Source: Defluviitaleaceae bacterium (GTDB lineage Bacteria > Bacillota_A > Clostridia > Lachnospirales > WQUN01). Taken from it: DNA of 6,642 bases. The translations under genes and the position numbers were made by a program. The notes under the pieces are model-generated. The model worked only from the letters and a program-made list of their open reading frames with translations. It ran no database searches and was not told the DNA's origin. This document shows, in pieces, positions 1 to 5,296 of the stretch (the stretch's first letter is position 1; every line of letters begins with the position of its first letter). The DNA lies in contig WREB01000069.1 of assembly GCA_009779525.1 (NCBI GenBank), positions 1 through 6,642 on the forward strand, in the 5' to 3' direction.

Positions 1-341
1 TAAACGATTTCGAACGGAAGGTCCGGAGCGATCACGCAAAGGCTTTTGACTACATACTCGAGCCCCGGCGGCCCGTAAAGCCTAAGCGCCTCCTCGCGCC
101 CCGCGTTCCCGATCGCGAGCAGCAGCCCCGGGAGCCCCGAGATATGGTCCGCGTGATAGTGCGTGAAAAGTATCGCGTCGATGTTTTTAAAGCCCCAGCC
201 CAAAAGCTTGAGCGAAACCTGCGTCCCCTCGCCGCAGTCGAACAAAAAGAGCCGACCGTCGATTCGCGTTTGCATCGAAGCGAGGAAGCGGTTGGGAAGC
301 GGCATCATTCCGCCGGTCCCGACGAGCGCGACGTCGATCAT
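1..341 (-). CDS. rnz: Ribonuclease Z, N-terminal part (runs off the left edge)
   Basis: Ribonuclease Z is a cytoplasmic zinc endonuclease of the metallo-beta-lactamase fold that cuts the 3' trailer from tRNA precursors. The 113 complete codons visible read [19 protein letters not shown] at the N terminus. They include the DCGEGTQ segment (residues 35-41) and the zinc-binding HYHADH motif (residues 61-66), followed by SGLPGLL, all typical of the family. Full-length enzymes are about 300 residues, so roughly the first third is present and the rest lies beyond position 1. The ATG at 341-339 overlaps the TGA of ung as ATGA, and no strong independent ribosome-binding site is evident, so translation is probably coupled to ung. 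The style of the N terminus and of the region after the HxHxDH motif resembles clostridial RNase Z (from memory, not a search). A generic metallo-beta-lactamase protein is a less likely alternative. Confidence 0.93.
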   Translation of the reverse strand, partial: MIDVALVGTGGMMPLPNRFLASMQTRIDGRLFLFDCGEGTQVSLKLLGWGFKNIDAILFTHYHADHISGLPGLLLAIGNAGREEALRLYGPPGLEYVVKSLCVIAPDLPFEIV

Positions 342-1009
342 TTGGCGCCTAAGTTCCAGTCGATCGGCGAAATTCCGTTTAGCGCGAGGAAGTGGTTGGC
401 GCGGGAAAAATGGCCGCAGCCGCCGAACCTGCCGCCGGCGAGCGGACTCGGGTGCGCCGCGGTTAAAATCAAGTGGCGCGGGTTGTTTATGCGCGCGCCC
501 TTCGCCTGCGCGTCGCGGCCCCAAAGCATGAAAACGACGGCGGTTTCCCTTTCGTTAAGCAAATCAAGCACTCTGTCGGTGAACGTCTCCCAACCCTTGC
601 CCGCGTGCGAGCGGCTCTTGCCGCGCTCGACCGTCAGCACCGCGTTTAAAAGCAGCACGCCCCGCTTCGCCCAGTTGATCAGGCAACCGTCCTCGGGCTC
701 GCTGATGCCCACGTCGTCGTAAAGCTCTTTTAGAATGTTGCATAAAGAAGGCGGCGCCGCGGCGTTCGGCAGGACGGAAAACGCGAGCCCATGCGCCTCG
801 CCCGCCTTGATGTACGGGTCCTGGCCGACTATCACGGCTTTTACGCTTCCGTACGGCGTGTACCTGAGCGCGTTGAATATGTCGTTGACAAGCGGATAGA
901 TTATCTTGTCGCGGTATTCGGTTTTTAAGAATTCGCGGAGGCGCAGGTAATAATCCTTCTTAAACTCGTCCGCCAGAAGCGCGTCCCAATCGTTGCCAAA
1001 GCTTACCAT
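338..1009 (-). CDS. ung: Uracil-DNA glycosylase, family 1
   Basis: The enzyme removes uracil from DNA as the first step of base-excision repair. With the start at 1009 the protein has 223 residues, the usual family length. The water-activating loop GQDPY is at 62-66 (Asp64, Tyr66) and AHGLAFSV at 72-79 supplies the uracil-stacking Phe77. LLLNAVLTV at 119-127 carries the uracil-reading Asn122. The HPSP loop begins at His186 and is followed by [10 protein letters not shown]. Asp64, Tyr66 and Phe77 fall on the same numbers as in E. coli Ung, which supports this start. A GGGGG ribosome-binding stretch lies 5 bases before the ATG. The frame stays open upstream to about 1270, but that extension has no family similarity and crosses the promoter region. 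All catalytic residues are present, so it should be active. Confidence 0.97.
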   Translation of the reverse strand: MVSFGNDWDALLADEFKKDYYLRLREFLKTEYRDKIIYPLVNDIFNALRYTPYGSVKAVIVGQDPYIKAGEAHGLAFSVLPNAAAPPSLCNILKELYDDVGISEPEDGCLINWAKRGVLLLNAVLTVERGKSRSHAGKGWETFTDRVLDLLNERETAVVFMLWGRDAQAKGARINNPRHLILTAAHPSPLAGGRFGGCGHFSRANHFLALNGISPIDWNLGAK

Positions 1010-1043
1010 TATTACCCCCGAACGCGCGCGAAGCGCCGCCCGA

Positions 1044-1072
1044 AGTATAATTGATGCCGCCTTCCGTTGCAA
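1044..1072 (-). promoter_or_regulatory. Probable promoter of ung-rnz
   Basis: Read on the minus strand, TTGCAA (1072-1067) is followed after exactly 17 bases by TATACT (1049-1044). These match the sigma-70/SigA consensus at 4 of 6 and 5 of 6 positions. Transcription would begin near 1037, giving a leader of about 28 bases before the ung ATG. The spacing is ideal, but the assignment rests on pattern alone. TTGCAA is palindromic and could be read in either direction. Confidence 0.5.
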
Positions 1073-1114
1073 CAAAGCCGCCCTAAGCATAGTCTGGCGC
1101 AAAAACCCGAACGG

Positions 1115-1141
1115 TTGACAGCGCTTTAAAAAAACTATATC
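1115..1141 (+). promoter_or_regulatory. Probable promoter of the lar/nickel-import operon
   Basis: A perfect -35 hexamer TTGACA (1115-1120) is followed by TATATC at 1136-1141 (15-base spacer) or TATCGT at 1138-1143 (17-base spacer). Either would start transcription near 1148-1150, leaving a leader of about 65 bases before larMN. The -10 element is imperfect, so a regulator may be needed. The left arm of a longer inverted repeat (1122-1134) lies in the spacer, where a protein bound to it could block RNA polymerase. Confidence 0.5.
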
Positions 1142-1204
1142 GTAGCCGGAGCCACGAAGGCATTCCGCACGGAGCGGGCCGACGCGGCTAATTTTTTTAA
1201 GGCG
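1122..1204 (+). repeat. Long imperfect inverted repeat spanning promoter and leader
   Basis: Positions 1122-1134 can pair with 1192-1204 over 13 base pairs, 12 of them Watson-Crick and one G-T. Nested inside, TAGCCG (1143-1148) is the exact reverse complement of CGGCTA (1185-1190). The outer right arm includes the T7 run and most of the larMN ribosome-binding site. If transcription began upstream of 1122, the left arm would hide that site. If the TTGACA promoter is used, the left arm is not transcribed and the repeat could act only as DNA. The outer pairing is largely A-tract against T-tract, so part of it may be chance. Confidence 0.4.
1159..1198 (+). terminator. Attenuator-like hairpins with U7 tract in the larMN leader
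   Basis: A leader beginning near 1148 can fold in competing ways. GGC-(att)-CCGC at 1159-1168 pairs with GCGG-GCC at 1174-1180 around an ACGGA loop. Alternatively, GGCCG at 1177-1181 pairs with CGGCT at 1185-1189 around an ACG triloop (one G-U pair). The second stem is followed by AA and seven T residues (1192-1198), the layout of an intrinsic terminator. The two hairpins share bases 1177-1180, so both cannot form fully. AGCC at 1150-1153 may also pair with GGCT at 1186-1189. The U tract ends where the ribosome-binding site begins. I do not recognise a NiCo, cobalamin or other known riboswitch consensus here. Confidence 0.4.
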
Positions 1205-1205
1205 G
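1199..1205 (+). promoter_or_regulatory. Ribosome-binding site deciding the larMN start
   Basis: AAGGCGG matches the AAGGAGG consensus at six of seven bases and sits 7 bases before the ATG at 1213. This favours 1213 over the second in-frame ATG at 1219. The earlier start is also the one that keeps the metal-binding Met-His N terminus. Confidence 0.7.
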
Positions 1206-1212
1206 TTTTCAA

Positions 1213-2247
1213 ATGCACATGTCGGACGCCCTATTATCCCCAGCGGTCGGCGGAATGATGTTCGCGGCAAGCGGCGCCGCTGTCTTTATCGCCGCGCGCA
1301 AAATAAACAATCAACCAAAACTTTCGGGCGACGCCGGTTCGCTTGGAGTCGACCGGATGATACCGATGATGGGGGTCTCCGGCGCGTTCGTTTTCGCGGC
1401 TCAAATGATAAACGTCGCGATTCCAGGGACCGGGGCCAGCGGGCACCTGACGGGCGGAGTGCTGCTCGCGGCGCTTCTCGGCCCACACCGCGCTTTTTTG
1501 ACGCTCGCCTCGGTACTGCTTTTGCAATGCCTCTTTTTCGCGGACGGGGGGCTTCTCGCCTACGGTTGCAACTTAATGAACCTCGGCGTCCTCGCGTGCT
1601 GGGCGGCGTACTCGTTCGTTTTCGCGCCGATTGTAAGGCGCGGGCCAAGCGTAAAAAAAATTGCGGCGGCTTCCTTTTTCGCCTCGGTTATCGGCCTGCA
1701 GGCGGGTTCGTTCGCCGTCGTGCTTCAAACGTATGCTTCCGGCGTCGCGGGGCTTCCGCTTTTGGGGTTTGCCGCGCTGATGCAGCCGATCCACCTTGCG
1801 ATAGGCCTGTTTGAAGGCGCGGTCACCGCGGGGCTCCTTTGCTTCGTTTATAAAACGAAGCCGGACCTGCTCGCGGGCGTAAGCGGCGGCAAGACGCCGC
1901 GCAGGCTTGGCATATGGGCGCGGATTATCGCGCTGATAGTGATATTCGTCGCGTTCGGCGGGTTAACGTTTGTCGCGTCTCAAAGGCCGGACGGCTTGGA
2001 ATGGTCGTTGTTGGGCGCGATCGGTGAAACCGAACCGGAACCGCCGGAGGGAAGCGCCGCGCACTCCGCCTCGGAAAAATTAACGGAAGCGTTAAGTTTC
2101 ATGCCCGATTACGAGCTGCCGGGCGGCTCGCGCCTTTCGGGGCCGATAGCCGTCGTCATAGGCGGCGCCGCGCTTACTATAGCGGCGGGGATTTTTGGAT
2201 ATGTCCTTCGGAAGTCGAAAGCTTCGCGAATTGAAAAATCCGCTTAG
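1213..2247 (+). CDS. larMN: Nickel importer substrate-binding component, CbiM/NikM-PDGLE fusion (LarMN type)
   Basis: This is the integral-membrane substrate component of an ECF-type nickel (or cobalt) importer, fused to the small PDGLE component (NikN/LarN). The 344-residue protein begins MHMSDALLSP. In this family the mature N terminus and His2 are metal ligands, so the start at 1213 matters. A second conserved ligand, His78, lies in GTGASGHLTGG (72-82). Hydrophobic segments fill residues 11-215, and the conserved QPIHLAIGLFEGAV stretch spans 191-204. The C-terminal part has a membrane segment at about 236-255, the PDGLE signature at 259-263, an extracytoplasmic linker, and a last membrane segment at about 309-332. 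Family members are often named CbiM for cobalt. Nickel is inferred here from the co-transcribed nickel-cofactor genes, and the same MN fusion is known from the Lactiplantibacillus plantarum lar system. The gene opens the operon and overlaps larQ by 47 bases. Confidence 0.9.
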   Translation: MHMSDALLSPAVGGMMFAASGAAVFIAARKINNQPKLSGDAGSLGVDRMIPMMGVSGAFVFAAQMINVAIPGTGASGHLTGGVLLAALLGPHRAFLTLASVLLLQCLFFADGGLLAYGCNLMNLGVLACWAAYSFVFAPIVRRGPSVKKIAAASFFASVIGLQAGSFAVVLQTYASGVAGLPLLGFAALMQPIHLAIGLFEGAVTAGLLCFVYKTKPDLLAGVSGGKTPRRLGIWARIIALIVIFVAFGGLTFVASQRPDGLEWSLLGAIGETEPEPPEGSAAHSASEKLTEALSFMPDYELPGGSRLSGPIAVVIGGAALTIAAGIFGYVLRKSKASRIEKSA

Positions 2248-3028
2248 CAAAATAATCGGCGCGACTGGTTTTGTTGACGGCGGCGAAGCGGCGTCTTCGC
2301 CCTATCACGGCCTGCACGCGGGCGCGAAGCTTGCCGCCGCGCTTGTTTTTATTGTTCTCGTCGTTTCCGTGCCGGTCGGGAAGGCCGGCGCTTCGCCGCT
2401 TGATTCGGTGACGGGGTTATTTCCCTTTTTAATTTACCCGGTTTTCGTCACGGCGCTTTCCGGCGCGCGCGTTTTAAATTTGTTAAAGAGGATCGCGTTC
2501 GTCCTGCCGTTTACGCTTGCGGCCGGGGCGTTCAGGCTGTACGCGGACCGGCGGGCAGTCTTCGTTTTGCTTGGCGTGCAGGTGACGGACGGATTAGTTT
2601 ATTATATGGCGATAATAATTAAGGCGGCGCTTTGCGTGTGGGCGGCGCTGCTTTTATCCGACGCGACGCCAATCCACGAATTGACGCGGCGTTTATCCGC
2701 GTTCGGCTTGCCGAAAATTATGTGCCAGACGATCGAATTTTCGTACAGGTACGCAGGGACGCTCGCGTCGGAGGCTTCAACGATAAAAACTGCGTATACT
2801 ATTCGTCGCCGGGGCAAAAACGCGGTCGGGCTTCGCCATTCCGGGACGCTCTTAGGCCTATGGCTGATTAGGAGCGGCGAACGCGCTTCGCGCGTTTACC
2901 AGGCGATGGTATGCCGCGGCTACGACGGCGTCGCCACGGGGGCCGCGTTAAAAAAGATGCGCCCGTCGGACGCGCTTTTTTTAGCGGTTAGCGCGGCGGT
3001 TTTAGTTTTGATTCGGGTTTTGCCGTAA
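2201..3028 (+). CDS. larQ: Nickel ECF importer transmembrane component (CbiQ/NikQ/LarQ)
   Basis: This is the EcfT-like membrane coupling protein that links the substrate component to the ATPase. From the ATG at 2201 it has 275 residues. Hydrophobic segments lie at roughly 43-60, 70-88, 96-110, 119-128, 133-153 and 257-274. Two Arg-Gly coupling motifs that contact the ATPase are visible: AYTIRRRG at 198-205 and ERASRVYQAMVCRG at 227-240. The start is uncertain. ATG 2201 has a GCGGGG site 10 bases upstream, TTG 2195 is two codons earlier, and TTG 2231 would shorten the N terminus without an obvious ribosome site. The first 34 residues are poorly conserved in character compared with the segment starting SPYHGLHAGAKL. 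The overlap with larMN suggests translational coupling. CbiQ of a cobalt system is the alternative name, and the neighbouring lar genes favour nickel. Confidence 0.9.
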   Translation: MSFGSRKLRELKNPLSKIIGATGFVDGGEAASSPYHGLHAGAKLAAALVFIVLVVSVPVGKAGASPLDSVTGLFPFLIYPVFVTALSGARVLNLLKRIAFVLPFTLAAGAFRLYADRRAVFVLLGVQVTDGLVYYMAIIIKAALCVWAALLLSDATPIHELTRRLSAFGLPKIMCQTIEFSYRYAGTLASEASTIKTAYTIRRRGKNAVGLRHSGTLLGLWLIRSGERASRVYQAMVCRGYDGVATGAALKKMRPSDALFLAVSAAVLVLIRVLP

Positions 3029-3062
3029 AAATAAGCAAAACTGCGGGGGTTGCTTTATTTTT
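3027..3062 (+). repeat. AT-rich hairpin between larQ and larO, covering the larO start region
   Basis: AAAAATAAGCAA (3027-3038) pairs with TTGCTTTATTTTT (3050-3062) through 12 base pairs with one bulged T, around an 11-base loop. The T run continues to 3064. The loop carries GGGGG (3045-3049), the only candidate ribosome-binding site for larO, while possible start codons lie in or just after the right arm. It could slow transcription, act as a weak terminator, or modulate larO translation. Because the stem is mostly A-U, the structure may be only marginally stable. Confidence 0.45.
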
Positions 3063-3752
3063 TTGATTGAAGGCCTTACGGTAAGCTTCGAGGGCGCGGC
3101 CGCGCTCAGCGATTTTACGCTTAAGGTCGGCGAAGGCGGAAGGGTCGCCGTCATCGGAGCGAACGGCGCGGGCAAGACTACGCTTTTGCTTGCCGCGACG
3201 GGCGTCTTGCAATCCGATACCGGAACGGTTTCAATCGACGGGCTTACGCAAGGCAAAAAAAACCGGCGCGACTTCTTTGCCAAAACGGGGCTGCTTTTCC
3301 AAAACCCGGACGACCAGCTTTTCATGCCGACCGTTTATGACGACGCGGCGTTCGGCCTTCGAAGCGGCGGCGATCTGTCGGAAGCCGATATTTGCGCCAG
3401 GGTTTTTGAAACGCTTTCAATGCTCGGCATCGCCCACTTGAGCGGCCGAAGCGTGACGCGGCTTTCCGGCGGCGAAAAAAGGCTCGCGGCGCTAGCGGGG
3501 CTTCTCGTGACAAATCCCAAGGTGCTTTTGCTCGACGAACCAACCGCGTTTTTGGATCCGCGCGGCGCAAGAAATCTCGCCGAGATTTTAAAGGGGCTTT
3601 CACAGACGCTGATCGTCGCGACGCACGACTACGCGTTCGTGCGCGCGGTCTGCGACCGGGTCGTTTTGATCAAGGAAGGCGGTTTGTTCGCGGACGGCGC
3701 GGCCGACTTGATACTCGGCGACGAAACGCTGCTTCGCGAATGCGGGCTTTGA
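3063..3752 (+). CDS. larO: Nickel ECF importer ATP-binding protein (CbiO/NikO/LarO)
   Basis: This cytoplasmic ABC ATPase powers the importer. All motifs are intact in the 229-residue reading from TTG 3063: Walker A GANGAGKT at 32-39, and the Q-loop LLFQNPDDQLFMPTV at 77-91, whose NPDDQLF wording is characteristic of CbiO/EcfA. The signature LSGGEKR is at 134-140, Walker B LLLDEP with Glu159 at 155-160, and the switch His188 in ATHDY. The start is not certain. No ATG lies near the N terminus. TTG 3063 gives MIEGLTVSFEG, which fits the family, but sits 13 bases after GGGGG. ATT at 3057 is better spaced at 7 bases but is a rare start codon. The gene is 34 bases from larQ, the first gap in the operon, and that gap is occupied by a hairpin. 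The single ATPase presumably works as a homodimer. Confidence 0.93.
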   Translation: MIEGLTVSFEGAAALSDFTLKVGEGGRVAVIGANGAGKTTLLLAATGVLQSDTGTVSIDGLTQGKKNRRDFFAKTGLLFQNPDDQLFMPTVYDDAAFGLRSGGDLSEADICARVFETLSMLGIAHLSGRSVTRLSGGEKRLAALAGLLVTNPKVLLLDEPTAFLDPRGARNLAEILKGLSQTLIVATHDYAFVRAVCDRVVLIKEGGLFADGAADLILGDETLLRECGL

Positions 3753-3770
3753 CGCCGCGCCTCTTATAAA

Positions 3771-3777
3771 AGGAAGG
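3771..3777 (+). promoter_or_regulatory. Ribosome-binding site of larE
   Basis: AGGAAGG lies 9 bases before the ATG at 3787. It supports that start rather than the in-frame ATG at 3799, from which it would be 21 bases away. The 34-base gap after larO shows no terminator. Confidence 0.7.
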
Positions 3778-3786
3778 TCGTTTGAC

Positions 3787-4557
3787 ATGGGAAACGCGAT
3801 GCTGGATAATTTTTTCGATAAAAACCCGAAACTGGCGCTTTGCTATTCGGGCGGCGCGGATTCGTCCTACCTGCTTTACGCCGGGGTTACGCGCGGCGCG
3901 GATATAAAGCCGTATTTCGTCAAGACGCGGTTCCAGCCGCAATTCGAGCTTGAAGACGCGGTCTCGTTCTGCGAATGGCTAAAAACCGAATTGCTAATAA
4001 TCGAGCTCGAAATCTTAGGCGTTCCGCAGGTCGCGTCAAACGGGCGTGACCGCTGCTATCACTGCAAACGGATGATTCTTGGCGAAGTTATTAAACGCTC
4101 GGCGCTTGAAGGATACGGGGCCGTCGCCGACGGGACCAACGCCTCCGACGACGCTTCGAGCCGGCCCGGGATGAGGGCGCTTGACGAACTCGGCGTGATC
4201 TCGCCGCTTAGGGCCTGCGGATTGGCCAAGAACGAAATACGCGCCCTTTCGCGCGGGGCGGGCCTTCCCACGGCGGACAAACCCGCCTATTCGTGCCTTG
4301 CGACGCGAATCCAAACGGACACCGAAATAACTTCCGATCATTTACGAAAAATCGAAGAAACCGAAGGTCTGCTTTTTAGGCTTGGCTTTTCCGGCTTCAG
4401 GGTGAGATACCGCGCGGACGGCCTCGCGTTAATTGAGGCGGCCCGCGGCCAAATGAGGGCGCTGCTCGAAAAAAGGGACGAGATTCAAGACGGGTTCGCG
4501 CCGTATTTTGCGTCGGTCGCGCTGGACCTTCGCGGAAGGGACGATGAAAATGAATAG
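3787..4557 (+). CDS. larE: Nickel-pincer cofactor sulfur transferase LarE
   Basis: LarE is a cytoplasmic PP-loop ATP pyrophosphatase. It adenylates the carboxylates of the pyridinium biscarboxylate mononucleotide made by LarB and converts them to thiocarboxylates. The 256-residue product has the PP-loop SGGADS at 21-26, the RCYHCKR segment at 89-95 (Cys90, Cys93), VADGTNASDD at 113-122, and KPAYSCLATR at 165-174 with Cys170. Cys170 is in the place of the sulfur-donating cysteine of L. plantarum LarE (Cys176), which that enzyme sacrifices. Three cysteines arranged CxxC plus C suggest instead the [4Fe-4S]-dependent class described in Thermotoga maritima, where the cluster carries the sulfur. 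That class assignment is inference from the motif. The last codons overlap larB by 8 bases. Other PP-loop enzymes such as TtuA or TtcA are unlikely given the adjacent larB and larC. Confidence 0.94.
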   Translation: MGNAMLDNFFDKNPKLALCYSGGADSSYLLYAGVTRGADIKPYFVKTRFQPQFELEDAVSFCEWLKTELLIIELEILGVPQVASNGRDRCYHCKRMILGEVIKRSALEGYGAVADGTNASDDASSRPGMRALDELGVISPLRACGLAKNEIRALSRGAGLPTADKPAYSCLATRIQTDTEITSDHLRKIEETEGLLFRLGFSGFRVRYRADGLALIEAARGQMRALLEKRDEIQDGFAPYFASVALDLRGRDDENE

Positions 4558-5296
4558 GGGAAAACATCTCGAAATGCTCCGCCAAATAAAGGAAGGAACG
4601 CTTTCGCCCGAGGACGCGTTAGAAAGGCTTATAATCGAGCCGTTCGAGGACCTTGGCTACGCCAAGCCCGACCATCACAGGTCGATCCGCCAGGGCGCCG
4701 CCGAAGTGATCTACGGCGAGGGCAAGACGCCCGGGCAAATCATCGGGATAGCCGGCGCGCTAAAAAATAAAGGCGCCGAGACGGTGTTAGTCACGCGTCT
4801 TTCTAAGGAATCCGCCGAAGCGCTTTCGCTTGAGTTTAACATGCGCTACGACGCCGTATCGCGCGTCGCGGTAATCGGCCCGATCCCGGAAGCCGACGGC
4901 AGGGGCGAAATCGTCGTCGCGACCGGAGGGACCTGCGACATGCCGGTGGCCGAAGAGGCGGCGATCACCGCCGAGGCGCTCGGCAACCGGGTCGTCCGGT
5001 TATACGACGTCGGGGTCGCGGGGCTTCACCGGCTGCTAAAAAATACGGAAACTCTGACCGCATCAAGCGTCGTGGTGGCGGTCGCGGGAATGGAGGGGGC
5101 GCTCGCCAGCGTCATAGGCGGGCTCGTGGGCTGCCCGGTGATAGGCGTCCCGACCAGCGTCGGCTACGGCGCCTCGTTCGGCGGGCTTTCGGCGCTTCTT
5201 TGCATGTTAAATTCGTGCGCGAGCGGGGTTAGCGTCGTCAACATCGACAACGGTTTCGGCGCGGGCTACCTCGCTAGCATGATAAACCACATATGA
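4550..5296 (+). CDS. larB: NaAD carboxylase/hydrolase LarB (PurE-like domain)
   Basis: LarB carboxylates C5 of the pyridinium ring of nicotinic acid adenine dinucleotide and cleaves the phosphoanhydride, giving pyridinium-3,5-biscarboxylate mononucleotide and AMP. The 248-residue protein has the LarB-specific N-terminal segment DHHRSIRQGAAEVIYGEGKT (41-60) and a C-terminal domain related to PurE (N5-CAIR mutase). That domain carries VATGGTCDMPVAEEA (123-137), YDVGVAGLH (152-160), GCPVIGVPTSVGYG (194-207) and LNSCASG (220-226). Cys223 corresponds to the cysteine known to form a covalent adduct with the substrate in L. plantarum LarB (Cys221). GGAAGGG at 4534-4540 lies 9 bases before ATG 4550 but only 3 before ATG 4544, so 4550 was chosen; two extra residues are possible. 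The stop overlaps the larC start as ATGA. PurE itself is excluded by the N-terminal domain and the context. Confidence 0.95.
   Translation: MNRGKHLEMLRQIKEGTLSPEDALERLIIEPFEDLGYAKPDHHRSIRQGAAEVIYGEGKTPGQIIGIAGALKNKGAETVLVTRLSKESAEALSLEFNMRYDAVSRVAVIGPIPEADGRGEIVVATGGTCDMPVAEEAAITAEALGNRVVRLYDVGVAGLHRLLKNTETLTASSVVVAVAGMEGALASVIGGLVGCPVIGVPTSVGYGASFGGLSALLCMLNSCASGVSVVNIDNGFGAGYLASMINHI

Noticed and set aside
144..722. Open frame of 192 codons on the plus strand.
   Set aside because: It lies wholly opposite rnz and ung, which have clear motifs. Its translation is Arg/Pro/Ser-rich, as expected for the reverse of GC-rich coding DNA.
1046..1051. Perfect TATAAT on the plus strand as a -10 element for larMN.
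   Set aside because: No -35 element at the right distance (the region is CGCGCG). It is the complement of the ung -10 neighbourhood and lies far from larMN, so coincidence is more likely.
1122..1204. NikR operator.
   Set aside because: The NikR palindrome (GTATGA, a 16-base gap, TCATAC) is absent. The arms seen here differ in sequence and spacing.
1143..1212. Known NiCo (czcD) or cobalamin riboswitch in the larMN leader.
   Set aside because: The leader from the TTGACA promoter is only about 65 bases. I could not find the conserved junction sequences of NiCo or the B12 box of cobalamin riboswitches.
1010..1270. N-terminal extension of the ung frame by about 87 residues to a start near 1270.
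   Set aside because: The extension lacks resemblance to Ung, overlaps the larMN start on the other strand and the promoter region. The start at 1009 gives the usual family length with E. coli-like residue numbering.
1286..1814. Several short Arg-rich open frames on both strands within larMN.
   Set aside because: They are out-of-frame shadows of a gene with clear membrane-protein and metal-ligand motifs.
3753..3786. Possible terminator or internal promoter between larO and larE.
   Set aside because: No GC-rich hairpin with a T tract and no -35/-10 pair is visible in the 34-base gap. It holds only the larE ribosome-binding site.
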